NCBI GenBank assembly: GCA_902806565.1
Contig: CADCXA010000037.1
Span: 1,101,421 to 1,165,420 of the forward strand
From: Hypoxylon rubiginosum
Taxonomy: Eukaryota > Ascomycota > Sordariomycetes > Xylariales > Hypoxylaceae
DNA length: 64,000 bases
Direction: 5' to 3'
In this document: in pieces, positions 24,993 to 37,500 of the stretch
Layout of the letters: every line of letters begins with the position of its first letter
Position numbering within the stretch: position 1 is the first letter of the stretch
Translations under genes and position numbers: made by a program
Notes under the pieces: generated by a model
The model's database searches: none
What the model was told of the DNA's origin: nothing
Seen by the model: only the letters and a program-made list of their open reading frames with translations

Positions 24993-26408
24993 AAAGAGGT
25001 CACAACAGTTGGGTTGGATCGAGGTATCGACTTCTTAAAACATTGCCCCTGACCCATCGCGCTCTGGACATCGATTGCTCAATGCGGATCCATCGGCGAG
25101 GGAGCTTCGCTATAATAGTACGGTGAAGAAGGGGGAGGTGGGTCGAGATAGAGAGGAGATGAGAAAACGACAGAACCAGTTGCAGACGCAGACCTTGATT
25201 ATAGCAAGTGGACCATGTAGCAATATCGTCGGTTATGGGCTAGCCATAACAGTTGCTCTTTGTTACTTAGCCACAGCGGGTTATCTCCGGCCTGCTGAAG
25301 CAAATTTATACCCAAACCAGTGATAGGATCCCATAAACCCACAACTCTTATTTGTAAATCAATTCTGTGATAGGCGCATAGATAGGTATAGATGGCAGCA
25401 AGAACAGAGTGTTGGAATCTATCACCATAGCTAGGAAAGCTAGCGAGTTAGAACGCACTACAGTTATTTGTTTCCCTCTCTCCCTATCTAGAAGCCTGGT
25501 CCCGAACAGGACCCAGCTTGTCTACAATCACCAGGTTTTCACCGCAACAATGGTCAACAACCCAACCGAGATGGCCATCCTACTAGCCGTGCGCAGGTTA
25601 CCTTTAGAGACAAAGACACGGCTTCTTCAACAACGAAAGTACGAAGAAAATTAGCGGTAGTAAAGATCAAAGGAGAAAATTAATTGATACGAAAGAAGAA
25701 AAAAGCGAGTTGAACTAGATAGCGTGACAACAATAGAAGTGAGACACATAAACTCTGGGGCGATAAAAGAGGCCAGGTACACCATTTACACTCCCTGCGC
25801 TATGCACCGCATTTCAATCCCGCCGTGCTGCAGATATCCGTCCATTTGTACAAGTTCGTCTGTCCGTCAAGGCCAGAGCGTTCAGTGTATATCGGGCGAC
25901 GAGGTCGAGAAGCTTCACAGTTGAAAAAAAAAGGGAATGGGGAAAAAAAGAAGAAAAAAAAGGGGGGGGGAGGAGAGCCCGCCAACAGCCTTGCCTACCA
26001 AGGCCGGCCCTAGATATCCCATTCCGAATGATGGCCATTTTTGTCTTTCCCGTCTCCGCTCACAAACAAATATACCAGTATAACTTTTTCTCTCTCCTTT
26101 TTTTCATTAACAAAGGTTCCCACACATCAAACACCCTGCTTAATCCCCATGTGCCTAGGTATCCTCGACTCCCCCTTTCCCCTTATACCGGATCTTCAAA
26201 AGCGAGACCACACCATGTGAAAATGCCATTATACGTCCAGAGAAGTACCGCCAAGGTTGTATTTGCCGATGGTCTACCTGTCACTTTAACATTCCAAATG
26301 CGTCCGAAACCCATTGACAATCAACCCGAATAGGGAATATTCAGTATGAATGCTGTACATGCGTGGTGTGTGTAAGTAGTACGAGACATGCCGCGAGCGA
26401 GAATTTAA
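24993..26408. other. Intergenic region between XRN1 and NRP1 (convergent)
   Basis: 1.4 kb holding the 3' ends of XRN1 (+) and the Nrp1-type gene (-). There is a purine-rich A/G tract at 25922-25972 (long A and G runs). Short open frames, such as the 34-codon frame MVNNPTEMAILLAVRRLP (25551-25655), have no family resemblance I can recognise; I do not call them. Confidence 0.5.
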
Positions 26409-28510
26409 TTAAGCAGGCGACTTGTTAGGAGGCGCCCCAGCTCCATTCTGACGAGCATCGCCGCCACTCACAGAGAGGCCGCCAATGCCAGTCGAGAGGA
26501 AGGCAAACGGGTCATTTTCGGACTGAGACGAGTAGAAGTTGTTTGACGGGCCAGCAGAGGCAGGGCCGTTGCTCGCCGATTGGAAAGCCGCCTCGGCAGC
26601 GCGGCTATCGAACGGGCCAGCCGAGTGCGATCCAGGCCCAGGACCGAAATGGGTGTTCAGAGACGGATACGGAGCCGCGCCACCACCGATGCCCGAGGGC
26701 AAGGCGTAGGTGCTAGGCGGGCCTCCGAAGTGATGACCGTAACCACCCGACGCTCCGAACGGTCCGGCGGCAGACGCAAACGGCCCGGGACCTGGTGTTC
26801 CAGCCATAGAACCGGAGCCCATACCGTAACTAGATCCGCTATCCATAGGCGAAGGGTAACCCGAGTCGGCAACGATAGCGGCGCCAGCACGACTGGCTCC
26901 GCATCGAAGGCAGCAGACGTTCTTGGCGAAGTTGTGGTAGCCGCAGACCTCGTTGCCGCATTTCCAATCTCCAGCTCGGAAAGGAACAACGCCACTGCCA
27001 CCCATGCGACCTCCACCATGACCCATATTCCCGTGATGACCGCCGTGGTGTGGTGGGGGACCCATCATAGCCGGCGGGCCATAGCCATAGCCAAAACCCA
27101 TATCGCCCTGCGGTCCTGCGCTTACGGCAGGGAACGAGCAACGGAAGCAAGCGGTTCGTCGCTGGAAGTTGGAGAAGCCGCACGAAGGACACGTCCAATC
27201 GCCTGGGCGAGGGCGGTTCTTGCTCGGGGGGAACGGCGTCAGGGCTTCAGCGGCGCGGTCGAGCACACGGCTGGAGGACGGAGAGACCTCGATAGCCTTC
27301 TCATTCAAAGCACGACCGTTCATGCAAAGGCTTTCGGCAGCCTACGGCAGGGTTAGGATTTTAGTCTCAGGGGATACAGTGGATGGCGGTGGCTTACCTC
27401 TTCGTGAGAAGAGAATACAGCAAAACCAGTGCCCGTAGGCTTGTGCTGTTCCGGAGTGCGTAGGGTCCAAAAGGCAATGGGGCGACCGCCGAATTGGGTA
27501 AACCAGCTCTCGAGTTCCGACTGGGTGGTATCATGTGGCAGACCGGACATGTGTAGAACTTTACTGCGCTCGGACAGGAAAGCTCGGACATCAGCACGTG
27601 CGTCCATAGGGCGCGTCAGCACGTCGGGATGCTCTTGGGGTGGCTGGGACTTTCGGATCAGACCTCGCAGGACTCTGGCCAAGGTCACGGCCTCCTCCAT
27701 GGCACGACGAGGCGAAGCCGGTGCAAGCGCCTGCAAGTGGAAGGGCAGGTTGTGCTTGATCGGGGCGCTAGACTGGACAGGCTCGACCTCGAGGGCCGCG
27801 CAAATATTGGATAGGAGAGACGGGCCAAAGGGAAGCGACTCAGGGTGATGCGTTTGCCAACGCTGGTACTCGGTACGCAGATCGAAGGTTCGTGAGTGCT
27901 GGAGATAGGGCGGAAGCACGACGGCCTTGTCGCGGGCTTCGCGGGGAAGTTGGACACGAAGGTCCCACGCCTCGAGGGTGACGAAGACAAAATCAAGATT
28001 TTGCGACGTTAGATGCTCGGAAGCGAAGGCGTCGAAGCGGTTGATTGCATCCCGGAAAGTTCCCGCGTTTCGGACATGCTCCCACGTCAAAGTCGTAAGA
28101 CTAGCTATAGGCGCGAGACACGTATTAGCTTGACGACTCATATAGCGCAGCGCAGTCCCATGCTTGCTTCAAGCTGCCGAAGCGTATAAACGAAAAATCC
28201 CGTCACCATGACTTACTGCATAAAGGAGTGATGGGCGTATTAACAGGCTTCACCAGGACACTCTCACGATGGATCTAGTGTAGGGGGGAAAATTATCGGT
28301 CAGCACGCAGTCCCATGTAGAACCAACTCTCGTCTCCAAAGCCTGTAGCCATACCTCTTCAAGTGACTTGGCGTCAAGCAGAATCCACCCCAGTTCGATC
28401 ACCTCGGCTGAATCCTTCGTCACGTAGACGCCGTGTTCGTCACAGGTAGTTGCAACATGGATGACGACGTAACGGTCAATATGAAAGGGTGGAGTCTGTT
28501 GGCTGGACAT
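26409..28510 (-). CDS. NRP1: Nrp1-type RNA-binding protein: exonuclease-like fold, RRM, two RanBP2 zinc fingers
   Basis: Four exons on the minus strand: 28510-28355, 28274-28217, 28104-27398 and 27341-26409. Introns are GT-AG and the protein has 617 aa. Residues about 12-200 match the DEDDh exonuclease fold of ERI-1/Nrp1 proteins (VVIHVATTCDEHG … AEVIELGWILLDA … LDFVFVTLEAWDLRVQLP). An RRM covers about 250-330 and is split by intron 3 (KVLHMSGLPHDTTQSELESW; GTGFAVFSSHEE). Two RanBP2-type fingers follow: about 352-378 (GDWTCPSCGFSNFQRRTACF, RC) and 428-459 (GDWKCGNEVCGYHNFAKNVC, CLRC). The rest is Gly/Pro/Ser-rich. Yeast Nrp1 goes to stress granules; its function is unknown. The exonuclease site looks inactive: the first motif has His18 and Ala20 where the catalytic Asp and Glu should be. 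Confidence 0.93.
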
Positions 28511-30539
28511 GTTGGAAAGACAGAAGCGGTCGTTTTAAGAGTACGAGTAGGTATAAGCTAGAATTGGAGGTAGAGGATGAATGTGTTGTATATGTGGAAT
28601 AGTCGGTTTAGGAGAGGCGAGGCGAGATGTCGCTTGTAGTATTACCGACAGAAGAGCTGTCGAGAAATATGGAGTAGTTTCGACAAGTATGAGAAACCCG
28701 TAGTATTTCAATGGGGAGACGTCGAGGATCATAAAATTGTGGGCTCGAGAAAAGATGTCACGAAGGTCGGCCAAGCTGCCGGTGGTGCTGCTTTGGTGGT
28801 GGTGCTTGGTGGTGCTGGTACTGGTGGTGCTGGTACTGGTGGTGCAAAGAGGGACTGGAGCTCCAGTTGGCTGTTCCTCCAAAGTGGTCTCGATCGTGGA
28901 CGATTAATAGAAGAGAAAGAAGAAGAAGAAAAAAATAAAGCCCCGAGGGCAAAGTCTGTATGTGTTGTCAAGAGGGACGACCCCCAACTACAAGCAGCAA
29001 CCGATTTATCTCCTCTCCTCTCTGCTTCTGTCTTCTGTCTTCTCTTTTCTTTTCTTCTCCTCTCTTTTCCTATCACGACGAGGGGATTTCAATGCGTATT
29101 TGAACCTAGTAGCTCCGTGCAGCACCGCAAATGCCGGGGAAGTTTTGAGGCGAGGACAGGAAAATAAAATAATAACAAGACGGGAAGAAAGAAAAAAAGG
29201 ACGATAAGGGGAGAGGATAATGTGGAGTGGGATAAGAGAACGTATATTCTGTGTGCGAGTTAGAAGCACGGAGAGAGCTGCGAGGACGAGGACCAGGACC
29301 AGGACAAGGACAAGACGAGTCACGACGAAGGACGAACAACCCCCGGGAGTACGCAGTTTGGCGTGGTTGCGTTGTTGCGTGGTGTGCTCGGTTGTAAAAG
29401 CTGTTGGTTTCGGGCAGACTGCATGGTTGATCAATCGTTATGATTATTATTTTATTATTTTATTACTTTTCTTTGGTCGCTTGTCGCTGGTCGTTTAGCA
29501 CCCCCTCCCCCCTAAAACAGCCTACATGGAGCCAAGCACAAGTCCCCTTTACTGTGGTTTATTACCTTATGCTCTTTTATTTTAGCCCAGGGACCCTCTA
29601 AATCGGTAAGTGTGGAGTAACCAACTGTTCTAGGTTCGTCGCACTAGGTAGCGGTGAATATCCCTAGGCTTTTTTTTTAGTAGTGTTTTAAACGATATAG
29701 GGGGTGGATAACGGTGAACTAACCGCCGCGATAATAACGAAAATAGGGGATATAATACGAAACTTCATGCCTACCTCGCAATGATACAGATGTGAATTCT
29801 TTGACTACATGCAAAATTACATCTGATGTAAGTACCTCCCTGGTAGGTAGGGCGGTGAATACACAGCCAGGCAAGCTGGCAGGTCAAGTTTATACCGTAG
29901 ATAATGAATAAACGTAGCGCAAATAGGCGCGGCGATGCTCTCTAATATGCCCATGTATGCTTTCTCCGATTATTCAACACTACTAAGGTGTCCCCCTATT
30001 TCATACGTCATAGGCATGTCGACGTTAATATGCTTGGTTGCTTTAGTAATAAGCAGCACTTGAAGGTAAAAAACAGTGGCAGTTCAAATTCAAACTCCAG
30101 CTGATAAGCAGTGAAATGTGTAGCTCTAATTACGGATGTAAGTCTATTATATATCTAGTCAGTAGTGATAATAGAAACGGTAGGTCGATAGTAATGTAAT
30201 TGCTAGCTACTTCATAAGTACTTACAGAGGTAGGTACGTGTACCTACATGTAGGTAGTGTAAACCCAGTGTAAACACCGTTTCCTTATGTAAGGACAAAA
30301 GGCTGCGCTGCTACATTCCTGTACGCCCTACGTCATCACGTTCGTCTCCTATCAAGACCATCATACCAAGACTTATTGACAGTGTCCGCGCAATCAAAGA
30401 GAATACAACAAAACAAAACAAAACTTGAAGAGCAACTCCATCATCGACTACACTTTCATACTAGGATACACTTTCATACGGAGATACACTTCCACACTGG
30501 CAGTATTATCTACATAGAACCATCATTTGCCATTCAAAA
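28511..30539. other. Divergent intergenic region between NRP1 and PMP3
   Basis: 2.0 kb with both promoters. It has a (GGTGGT)-like repeat (about 28780-28850), pyrimidine/purine-skewed tracts (28900-29220), a GAGGACCAGGACAAG repeat (29280-29320) and a cluster of TAGGTAC palindromes near 30,222-30,258. Frames on both strands are low-complexity and lack motifs. Minus-strand sequence before 28,511 is probably the NRP1 leader. Confidence 0.5.
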
Positions 30540-30973
30540 ATGGGCGCTGTCTCGGCTGTACTTCTTATCCTCATCACGATCCTTTGTGAGTAGCAACAAC
30601 TCCAATGAGCTTGTCGATACTGAATGTCTTCTTCTAACATTCACACGATAGTCCCTCCTATCGGTGTGTGGGCTGTTGCTGGGTGCGGGGCCGATCTGTT
30701 CATAAACATCTGCCTGACGATCCTCGGGTACGTAACGAAACGAGAGCGAGTCGCAAGCGCCACTAGGCTGCTAGGTTAGACTAACATGACATTTAAATAT
30801 GTAGATACATCCCGGGACATATTCATGCCTTCTACCTTGAGTATGTCTACTACGACCGTCGAGAACAGGCTAGAGAGGGTCGCTACGCTGCCCGTAGAGC
30901 CCCAGGCGTCTACAGTGACCGAGTACAGACAGGCGGTCAAGGATACGGCACGATAGTCCAACCCACTCACTAA
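30540..30973 (+). CDS. Pmp3/Sna-family membrane proteolipid (stress response)
   Basis: Three exons: 30540-30585, 30652-30727 and 30805-30973; the joined reading gives 96 aa. The first 50 residues are the UPF0057/Pmp3 domain: a first membrane segment (VSAVLLILITILFPPIGVWA), a short turn with Cys-Gly, and a second segment (LFINICLTILGYIPGHIHAF). The tail (YYDRREQAREGRYAARRAPG … GYGTIVQPTH) is hydrophilic and longer than in the 55-aa Pmp3 proteins, closer to the Sna2-Sna4 subgroup. Pmp3 proteins sit in the plasma membrane and limit cation influx; Sna proteins go to the vacuole. Which role applies here is not decided by the sequence. Each intron interrupts the hydrophobic domain. Confidence 0.94.
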
Positions 30974-31711
30974 TAATCTATGTTTGTGGGTGGAAGACGG
31001 TTCAACCGCCTGATGCCAGGTTTTCGGGATATATTTCAGTTCGGGTCCAGCAGCGTCACGGAATTGCGGTCTTCTTAGCTTATTTCCTATTTGTACGATA
31101 GTGAACAGCCTATGGCTAGTACGTGAAGTACAAGCATAAATTAGATACTCTTATGCCTGCCTACCTATGTGAAGCTAGCCAGGTAGTTTCACAGACATCT
31201 ACCCGAATGATGGCATATTGATACATGTAAGAAATATATGTTAGATACACCTATTCGAACGACTCGATCAATCTGTAAGTCGGTTCAGTAATAGGTGCCT
31301 CGATAGGGAAGTGTAGGGATCTATTCTAATAAGCAGACTTTCTGCCCCTCTTCAATCTAGGCTTTACCCACTAAAACAGCACCACGACATAGTGCAGCTC
31401 TCCTCTTCCACTCGACGTCAAATCATAGGAATGTCTACAGCATCCTACAACGCCCAACAGCCTTTTCTCCGGTTCGAACCACATGTCCTGCCTACGCGCC
31501 GTCGAATCATTTCCCCGTCCTCATACCTTGTGCTAGTCCGGTCCAAAGATAGTGCTCGCAAGTTGCGAGAACTTGAAAGGCATCGTTTCTATTAGCTACT
31601 ACGGCATATGCCTTGATACGACTCACCACTCGGCCTGCGTCTAGCTTACCTCCCTTCATCGACGCTCCTTCGTCCACGTCTCTTATATGGGACGATTGCG
31701 CCCTTGAAGAC
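30974..31711. other. Region upstream of the last gene; possible missed 5' exon
   Basis: A 738-bp gap. An ATG at 31431 opens a 54-codon frame (MSTASYNAQQPFLRFEPHVL…) that ends at TAG 31593-31595. It might be a first exon of the following gene, but I could not find a GT-AG pair that joins it convincingly. The remainder shows short palindromic TAGGTA words only. Confidence 0.4.
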
Positions 31712-33193
31712 ATGGCAGATATACCGCGGCTACCAACGTTTTCAACTTCCCATCTTCAGAGTCGCTCCCAGCCTCGCCCGCCTCGTCCGCAGAGTAGTGG
31801 TGTCGACAGCGCTACGACCGAGCCCAAATCCCGCCGACGCTCACTACCTTTCGTCTTCTCCCCCCTTTTACCCAAGAATACCTCTTCAACGTCCCTGGTA
31901 CCCAGCACCGCCGAAGGAAGACCAGTCCCTCTCGACAACTCTACCGCTGCCCACCGCACCACAGCCCTGCGCCAGCTGAATCGTTCTCAACCCTCCACAC
32001 GACATTACTACACCAGATCTAGCGAGACACCGAGTATCAAGAGCACAACAACCGAAACATATTCCCAACCAGTCGTAGTACGCACTTACTCGGGCGCGCC
32101 TCCGTCGTCATCCGCCAAGGGCCCGGTGTCTGTCTCAACCGCCCCGCCACCGTCAAATCCGGCTACTAACCCTCCCAATCGGAATGGCACGGTAATTGGC
32201 ATGATGCGCTATAAAGGAAATGACAAACCCCGCTTCCCAGCCGATGCGAAGCTGCCTCCTCTGGAAGCCTTCTCCTTCAAGAGCATTATGGCGGATATAC
32301 AGCAGGATGTTGGCGCAGACCTCGATCGGATAGCGGAGATCTGCGCGCGCTCAAAATATTCTCTCAGCAACCAGTATGAGGTTCATATAGCACCTCAAGG
32401 TTCAGGATCCGGCTTCGTAGGACCATCAACCGTATCATCGAGACCCTTTGTCCAAACGGGGCCAACGCTACAAGCGATATCGAGTGACGATGAGCAGGTA
32501 GGGCCTATGCCAAAGAAACGGAGAGGTATCGCCCGCCGCAGAAGTGTGGCTTACGGTACCTTGGAGACGATCATGAGTTCAAGCAGATCATCAGATGAAG
32601 ACAAGTGCAGGAAGAAACCAGCTGCTCAGATTATAGCGGAAGTGAGAGGACGAGCGACTGAAAACGAGAATACTGAGGGAGCAAGCGAAGACAGTACCGA
32701 GGCTCAGGCTAGCACCGAGCAGCAGGAAGAGCAGCGCGGCCATCTTTCACGGAAACAGGCTCTATTCGCGACGGCCATTATTGACAGCTCAAGAAAACAA
32801 ATGAGGTCCGAAGGAAATATACCACATTCACGAGCGTCCGGCGTGGTCTTGCTAGGCGGTCCAGCGAAGCCACAAATGTCACGGAATCACCTCCAAACGA
32901 GAACATCACCAGAAAGATCATCAATTAGATATATACATGAGTCTCGACCACGACCTTCCCGCGCTTTGGCGGAGTCCGTAGCTTCTGCAACAATCACAAC
33001 CCCAGAGGAACCGAGAGCCCCGATAACTCTTACCACATGGATGCCCTGGAAAGGGGTATGTACACTAGAAATGACAGCTTCAAAATCAGATAGGGTCAGA
33101 TGCTATTCATCTTACGCTGAAGGCAGTTTACGAGAATTACTAAGGTCAAAAAAGGCGTTGACATCAGGAGATAAGAGCGTTAATGTTAGCTAA
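31712..33193 (+). CDS. Unknown basic, disordered (probably nuclear) protein, next to the AT-rich block
   Basis: An intron-free frame of 493 codons from the ATG at 31712 (MADIPRLPTFSTS). I recognise no domain. The first 180 residues are Ser/Pro/Thr-rich with SR-like stretches (SKSRRR-type). The most protein-like part is ARSKYSLSNQYEVHIAP, preceded by FKSIMADIQQDVGADLDRIA, which may form helices. PKKRRGIARRR is a plausible nuclear localisation signal. An acidic, Glu/Ser-rich stretch and HLSRKQALFATAIIDSSRKQ follow. The frame continues 33 codons upstream without an ATG, so an earlier spliced exon is possible. The last 50 codons (from about 33050) are unusually A-rich and may be a read-through intron rather than the true end. 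It is the last gene before the RIP-mutated region. Confidence 0.6.
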   Translation: MADIPRLPTFSTSHLQSRSQPRPPRPQSSGVDSATTEPKSRRRSLPFVFSPLLPKNTSSTSLVPSTAEGRPVPLDNSTAAHRTTALRQLNRSQPSTRHYYTRSSETPSIKSTTTETYSQPVVVRTYSGAPPSSSAKGPVSVSTAPPPSNPATNPPNRNGTVIGMMRYKGNDKPRFPADAKLPPLEAFSFKSIMADIQQDVGADLDRIAEICARSKYSLSNQYEVHIAPQGSGSGFVGPSTVSSRPFVQTGPTLQAISSDDEQVGPMPKKRRGIARRRSVAYGTLETIMSSSRSSDEDKCRKKPAAQIIAEVRGRATENENTEGASEDSTEAQASTEQQEEQRGHLSRKQALFATAIIDSSRKQMRSEGNIPHSRASGVVLLGGPAKPQMSRNHLQTRTSPERSSIRYIHESRPRPSRALAESVASATITTPEEPRAPITLTTWMPWKGVCTLEMTASKSDRVRCYSSYAEGSLRELLRSKKALTSGDKSVNVS

Positions 33194-33762
33194 TTGTAGG
33201 TAATAGAATATTCAAATAAAGAATTACTAGCTAAGTGGCCTGTCCCTTGGCCGGGGGATTATCGCGAGCTTCTTTTACAGCTTGCCCGAGTTTACGAGGG
33301 TTATTATATCGTGTTTTTTTTCTATAAAAGCTCGCCGCTTAAATAAGAAAATAAAACCTTAATTATATACTAGCTTATATATATTATATAAAAAAAAAAT
33401 TGTTAATTAAAAAGAAAAATTAAAAAAAATAAAAGTTATAAAATTAAAAATATAATATATTAATATATTATAATTATAATTTTATAATTTATAAATAATT
33501 AAAAATTAAAAATTAAAATAAAAAAATTTTTAAACTTTAAATTAATATTTTATATATTTTAATATAATTTAAATTAAAATTTTATAATTTATATTATATT
33601 AATTATAAATTATTTTAATTAATAAAAAATATAAAAAAAAATTTTAAATTAAAATATTTAATTTAAATAAAAAATATAAATTTTATTAAATTTAAATTAT
33701 ATAAAATTATAAAATTAATAAATTTATAATTATAATAAAAAAAATTTTTAATTATTATATAA

Positions 33763-33845
33763 TATTATATATTATTTAAATAAAAAAAAATTAATTTTAA
33801 TTATTTAAAAATAAATAAATATATTTAAATATAAAAAATAAAAAA
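33763..33845 (+). repeat. Truncated copy of the element A LTR
   Basis: Starts TATTATATATTATTTAAA and continues with the first 80 bp or so of the element A LTR (…AAAAATAAATAAATATATTT…), then breaks off where the next dispersed repeat begins. A fragment left by later insertion or rearrangement. Confidence 0.75.
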
Positions 33846-33861
33846 TATAAAATATAAAATA

Positions 33862-34025
33862 TATAAACTTAAAAAAATATAACTTTAAAATATAAACTTT
33901 AAATTATATATTAAAATATATTTATATATAATTAATATATTATTATTTTAAGTTTTAATAAATTATTTTATTATATATTAAATTTTTTTTTTTTTTTATA
34001 AATTTTTTAAAATATATTAAATTAA
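33862..34025 (+). repeat. Dispersed repeat S, copy 1
   Basis: Shares a long run of sequence (AAACTTTAAATTATATATTA core) with copies at about 61024-61193 and 61757-61948, all in the same direction. Differences are mostly C/T and G/A. The source element is not identified; it could be an LTR fragment. Confidence 0.75.
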
Positions 34026-34253
34026 TAATTTTAAAAAAGGTTTTTTTTTTTAAAAAACTTATTATATTAAATTAAATTATATTATATTTTTAAAAATTTA
34101 TATAATTATATTAATAAATTAAAAATTTTATTATTTATTTTAAAAAAATATATTTATAATTTTATTAATAAAAATATTAAAATAAATTATTTTATTTTTA
34201 TTTTATTTTTAATATTAATTAAAAACTTATAATTAATATATTAAATTAATTAT

Positions 34254-34519
34254 TATTATATATTATTTAAATTAAAAAAAAAGTTAAACTTAGTTATTTA
34301 AAAATAAATAAATATATTTAAATATAAAAAATTAAAAAAAAAAAAAAATCTATAAGTTATATATATAATTATTTTAAAATAATTTATTTTTTATTAATAT
34401 ATATTTATTTAAAATATTATATATATTTTAATTTTAATTTTAATTTTTAAATTAATAAAATAATATTTATATATAAATTATATATATTAGTTATAAATAT
34501 TTAAATTTATATTATAATA
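34254..34519 (+). repeat. Left LTR of element A
   Basis: 266 bp, aligned end to end with 40497-40761. Differences are mainly transitions, with one or two changes in A-run length. Confidence 0.87.
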
Positions 34520-37500
34520 TTATTTTTATTTTAAAAAAAACGTATGTTTTTATATATTAAATTTTTTTTTTTATAAGTTTTTATTTTTTAATAAAATTAA
34601 CTTATTATTATTTATATATAATTTATTAAATTTATTATATTTTATTACTTTGTTTTATTTTTTTAGTTTTATTAATAATTTTAATTATTTTAAGTTATTA
34701 TTATAATATTTTTATAATAATAATATATTATTTTTAAAATTTAATATATTATATTATTTTAAATTAAGGTTTTAATTTAATTATTATATTTAATATTATA
34801 ATTATTTATAATATATTTTAAATAAAAATATTTTATTTATTTATTATTTTTTAATATTATTTAATTTAATTATATTTATTAATAAATTTTTATTTATTTA
34901 TCTTAATAACGGATTATTTAAATATTTTTTTAATTAATTAATAAAAAATATTATTAAGTTTTTTTTTTTAATATATTTATTATATATATATATTTTTTTA
35001 TTTTTATAATTTTATAATAATTTTTAGTTATTAAGTAATTAAATTTATTATTAAAATAATTTATAACTATTTTTTTCTTTTTAATAATATATATATAATT
35101 TTTTACTTTAAAATTTAATTTATATTAATATTAATTAACTTATTTTATTATTTACTTTTATAATTTTTTTATAATTACTTAAGTTTTATTTTATTATTTT
35201 TTAATAATAAACGTTATTTTTTAAGTTTTTTTTTAATTAAAATATTTTTTAATTAAAAATTCTTTTAATTTTATTATATAAGCTTTTTAATTAAATAATA
35301 ATAATATTAAAAAACTATATTTTATTTTATATAATAATATATTAATAAATTTATATAATAATAATATTTATATTATATTTAATATTAATATTATAATAAA
35401 TTAATTATTTTAATAATAATTAATAAATAAATAAAAATATTAATTAATATATTTATTTATTATTTTTATTTAACTTATTATTTAAAAGTATTTTATAATA
35501 AAAAAGTTTTATTTTATATTTATAACTTATAATATTTTATTTATAAAATTTATAATAAATTATAATTTTTAATTATTAATTATATTAATTAATAACTTAA
35601 AAACTTTATATAATTTTTAAAAATATATTTAAACCGTATTTTTTATTATAGTTATTTAAAAATATAATATATTTTATAATTTTTTTTTAACTTATAAATT
35701 ATAATTAATAAATTATTATATTTATTTTTATTTTTTAATATAAATTTAAAATTTATTATAATATATAATTATATTTATAATAATATCAGTAAAAAATATA
35801 ATTAACTTAAAATTTTATTATAAGGATTTTTTAAAAATTAATAATAATAATTATTTATAAAATAATTTATATTAATAAATTTTTTTTTTATTAATAATAC
35901 GTAGAAAATATTTCGCGTGTTTTTTTTTAACCGAGGTATATTATAATTAAATATAAATATATTTTAATTAATATTTTTATTTAAAAGTTATTTATATTAA
36001 ATATAATTAATTAATTATTATAAAATATTAGTTTTTTAAATATAAAAAACACGTTATTTAACTTATTATTTTATATTATTTAACAGTAAATATTTAAGTT
36101 AAAATAAGTAATATTTACTTTTAATAATTTATTTATTAACTTTATTTTAAATTTTTAAATATAAATAAATTTTTATTAAAAATAAATAAATATATTACTT
36201 TTTTTTATTTTTTAATATTATTATATTAATTAAATTTATATTAAGTTTTATTTATTTTATTATAAAAATTAATTTAAATATAATTATTATATATATTACT
36301 TAATATTTTTTATTTTATATTTTAATATTTTTATTTTTATAAAATAATATATTAATAAAAATATTATTTTTTTTAAAATAATATATTATATTAAAATTAT
36401 ATTAAAATAAAAGTTTTATTTATTTTATTTATTATTAATTATAAAGTTATTTAATATTAAAATATTTTAAAATATAATAATTTATTATTATTAAAAAAAG
36501 TTATATTATTTATAATTTAATAAGTTTTATTTTTTAATATTATAATATTTATATTATAATTAATATTTCCTTATTATAAATATTATAATTATATTTTACG
36601 TTTTATATTATCTTTAAAAAATAAATTATTAGATATTATTTTTTTATTTTTAGGTTTTATTATATTATAATATTTATTATTATATTATTTAAAATATTAA
36701 TTTTAATTTTAATTTTTAAGTTATAATTAAAATAATATAAAATTAATATATATATTATTTTATATTTTAATTTATTAAAAGTTTTTTAATAAAATTTTAT
36801 TTAATTAAAAAATATATTTTTTTTTATAAAATTATTAAATAGTTAAATTATATATTTATAGTTTTTAATAAAATTTTTATAAAAATTATAAAAACTTAAA
36901 AAAAATTATATTTTTTTAACGTTTTTTAGTTTTTTTTAACCTGTTAATAATATAATTTTTAAAAGGTTTATTATTATATTATTAGTTTTTATAATAAACT
37001 TTAAAAATTTTATTTTTTTTAATAAAGTTATTAAGTTTTTAATAATTCATATAAAATTATAAACCGTTATTTAATTTTAACGTAAAAAATACTAATATTA
37101 TTTATAATAATATATTTAATTTTATAAATCTTTTATAAATATATTTTATTATATATTTTTTATAAGTTTTTAATTTATTTATTAATATTTTATATAAAAA
37201 AAAATGGTTTAATTTTTCAGGTTTTCTTTTAAATTTAATTTTATAATTTACTTTTAATTAATATAATAAAACTTTATTTAATATAGTTTTATTAAAAATA
37301 TTTAAATAATTATAATGTTTTTTTAATATTATTTATATTATTAATTATTTTAATTTATTTTTATTTTAAAATTTAAAATTATATTTATAGTTATTATATT
37401 TTTATTTACTTTTTAATAAATAGTTAATATTATAAAAATTAATTTTTTTAATTTTAGTTTTTTTTAAGAATTTATAAAAAGGTTTAATTTTAATAAAAAC

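Noticed and set aside
26580..27356. 258-codon plus-strand frame
   Set aside because: Antisense shadow of the Gly-rich NRP1 exon 4; Arg/Ser-rich with no motif.
28535..28882. 115-codon minus-strand frame upstream of NRP1
   Set aside because: Thr/Ser repeats from a GGTGGT-type microsatellite; more likely the NRP1 leader than a gene.
31470..31500. GGTTCGAACC, similar to a tRNA B-box
   Set aside because: No matching A-box or cloverleaf upstream, and the site is a simple palindrome.
31431..31595. 54-codon frame as first exon of the unknown gene
   Set aside because: No convincing splice donor and acceptor join it in frame to the ORF that starts before 31712.
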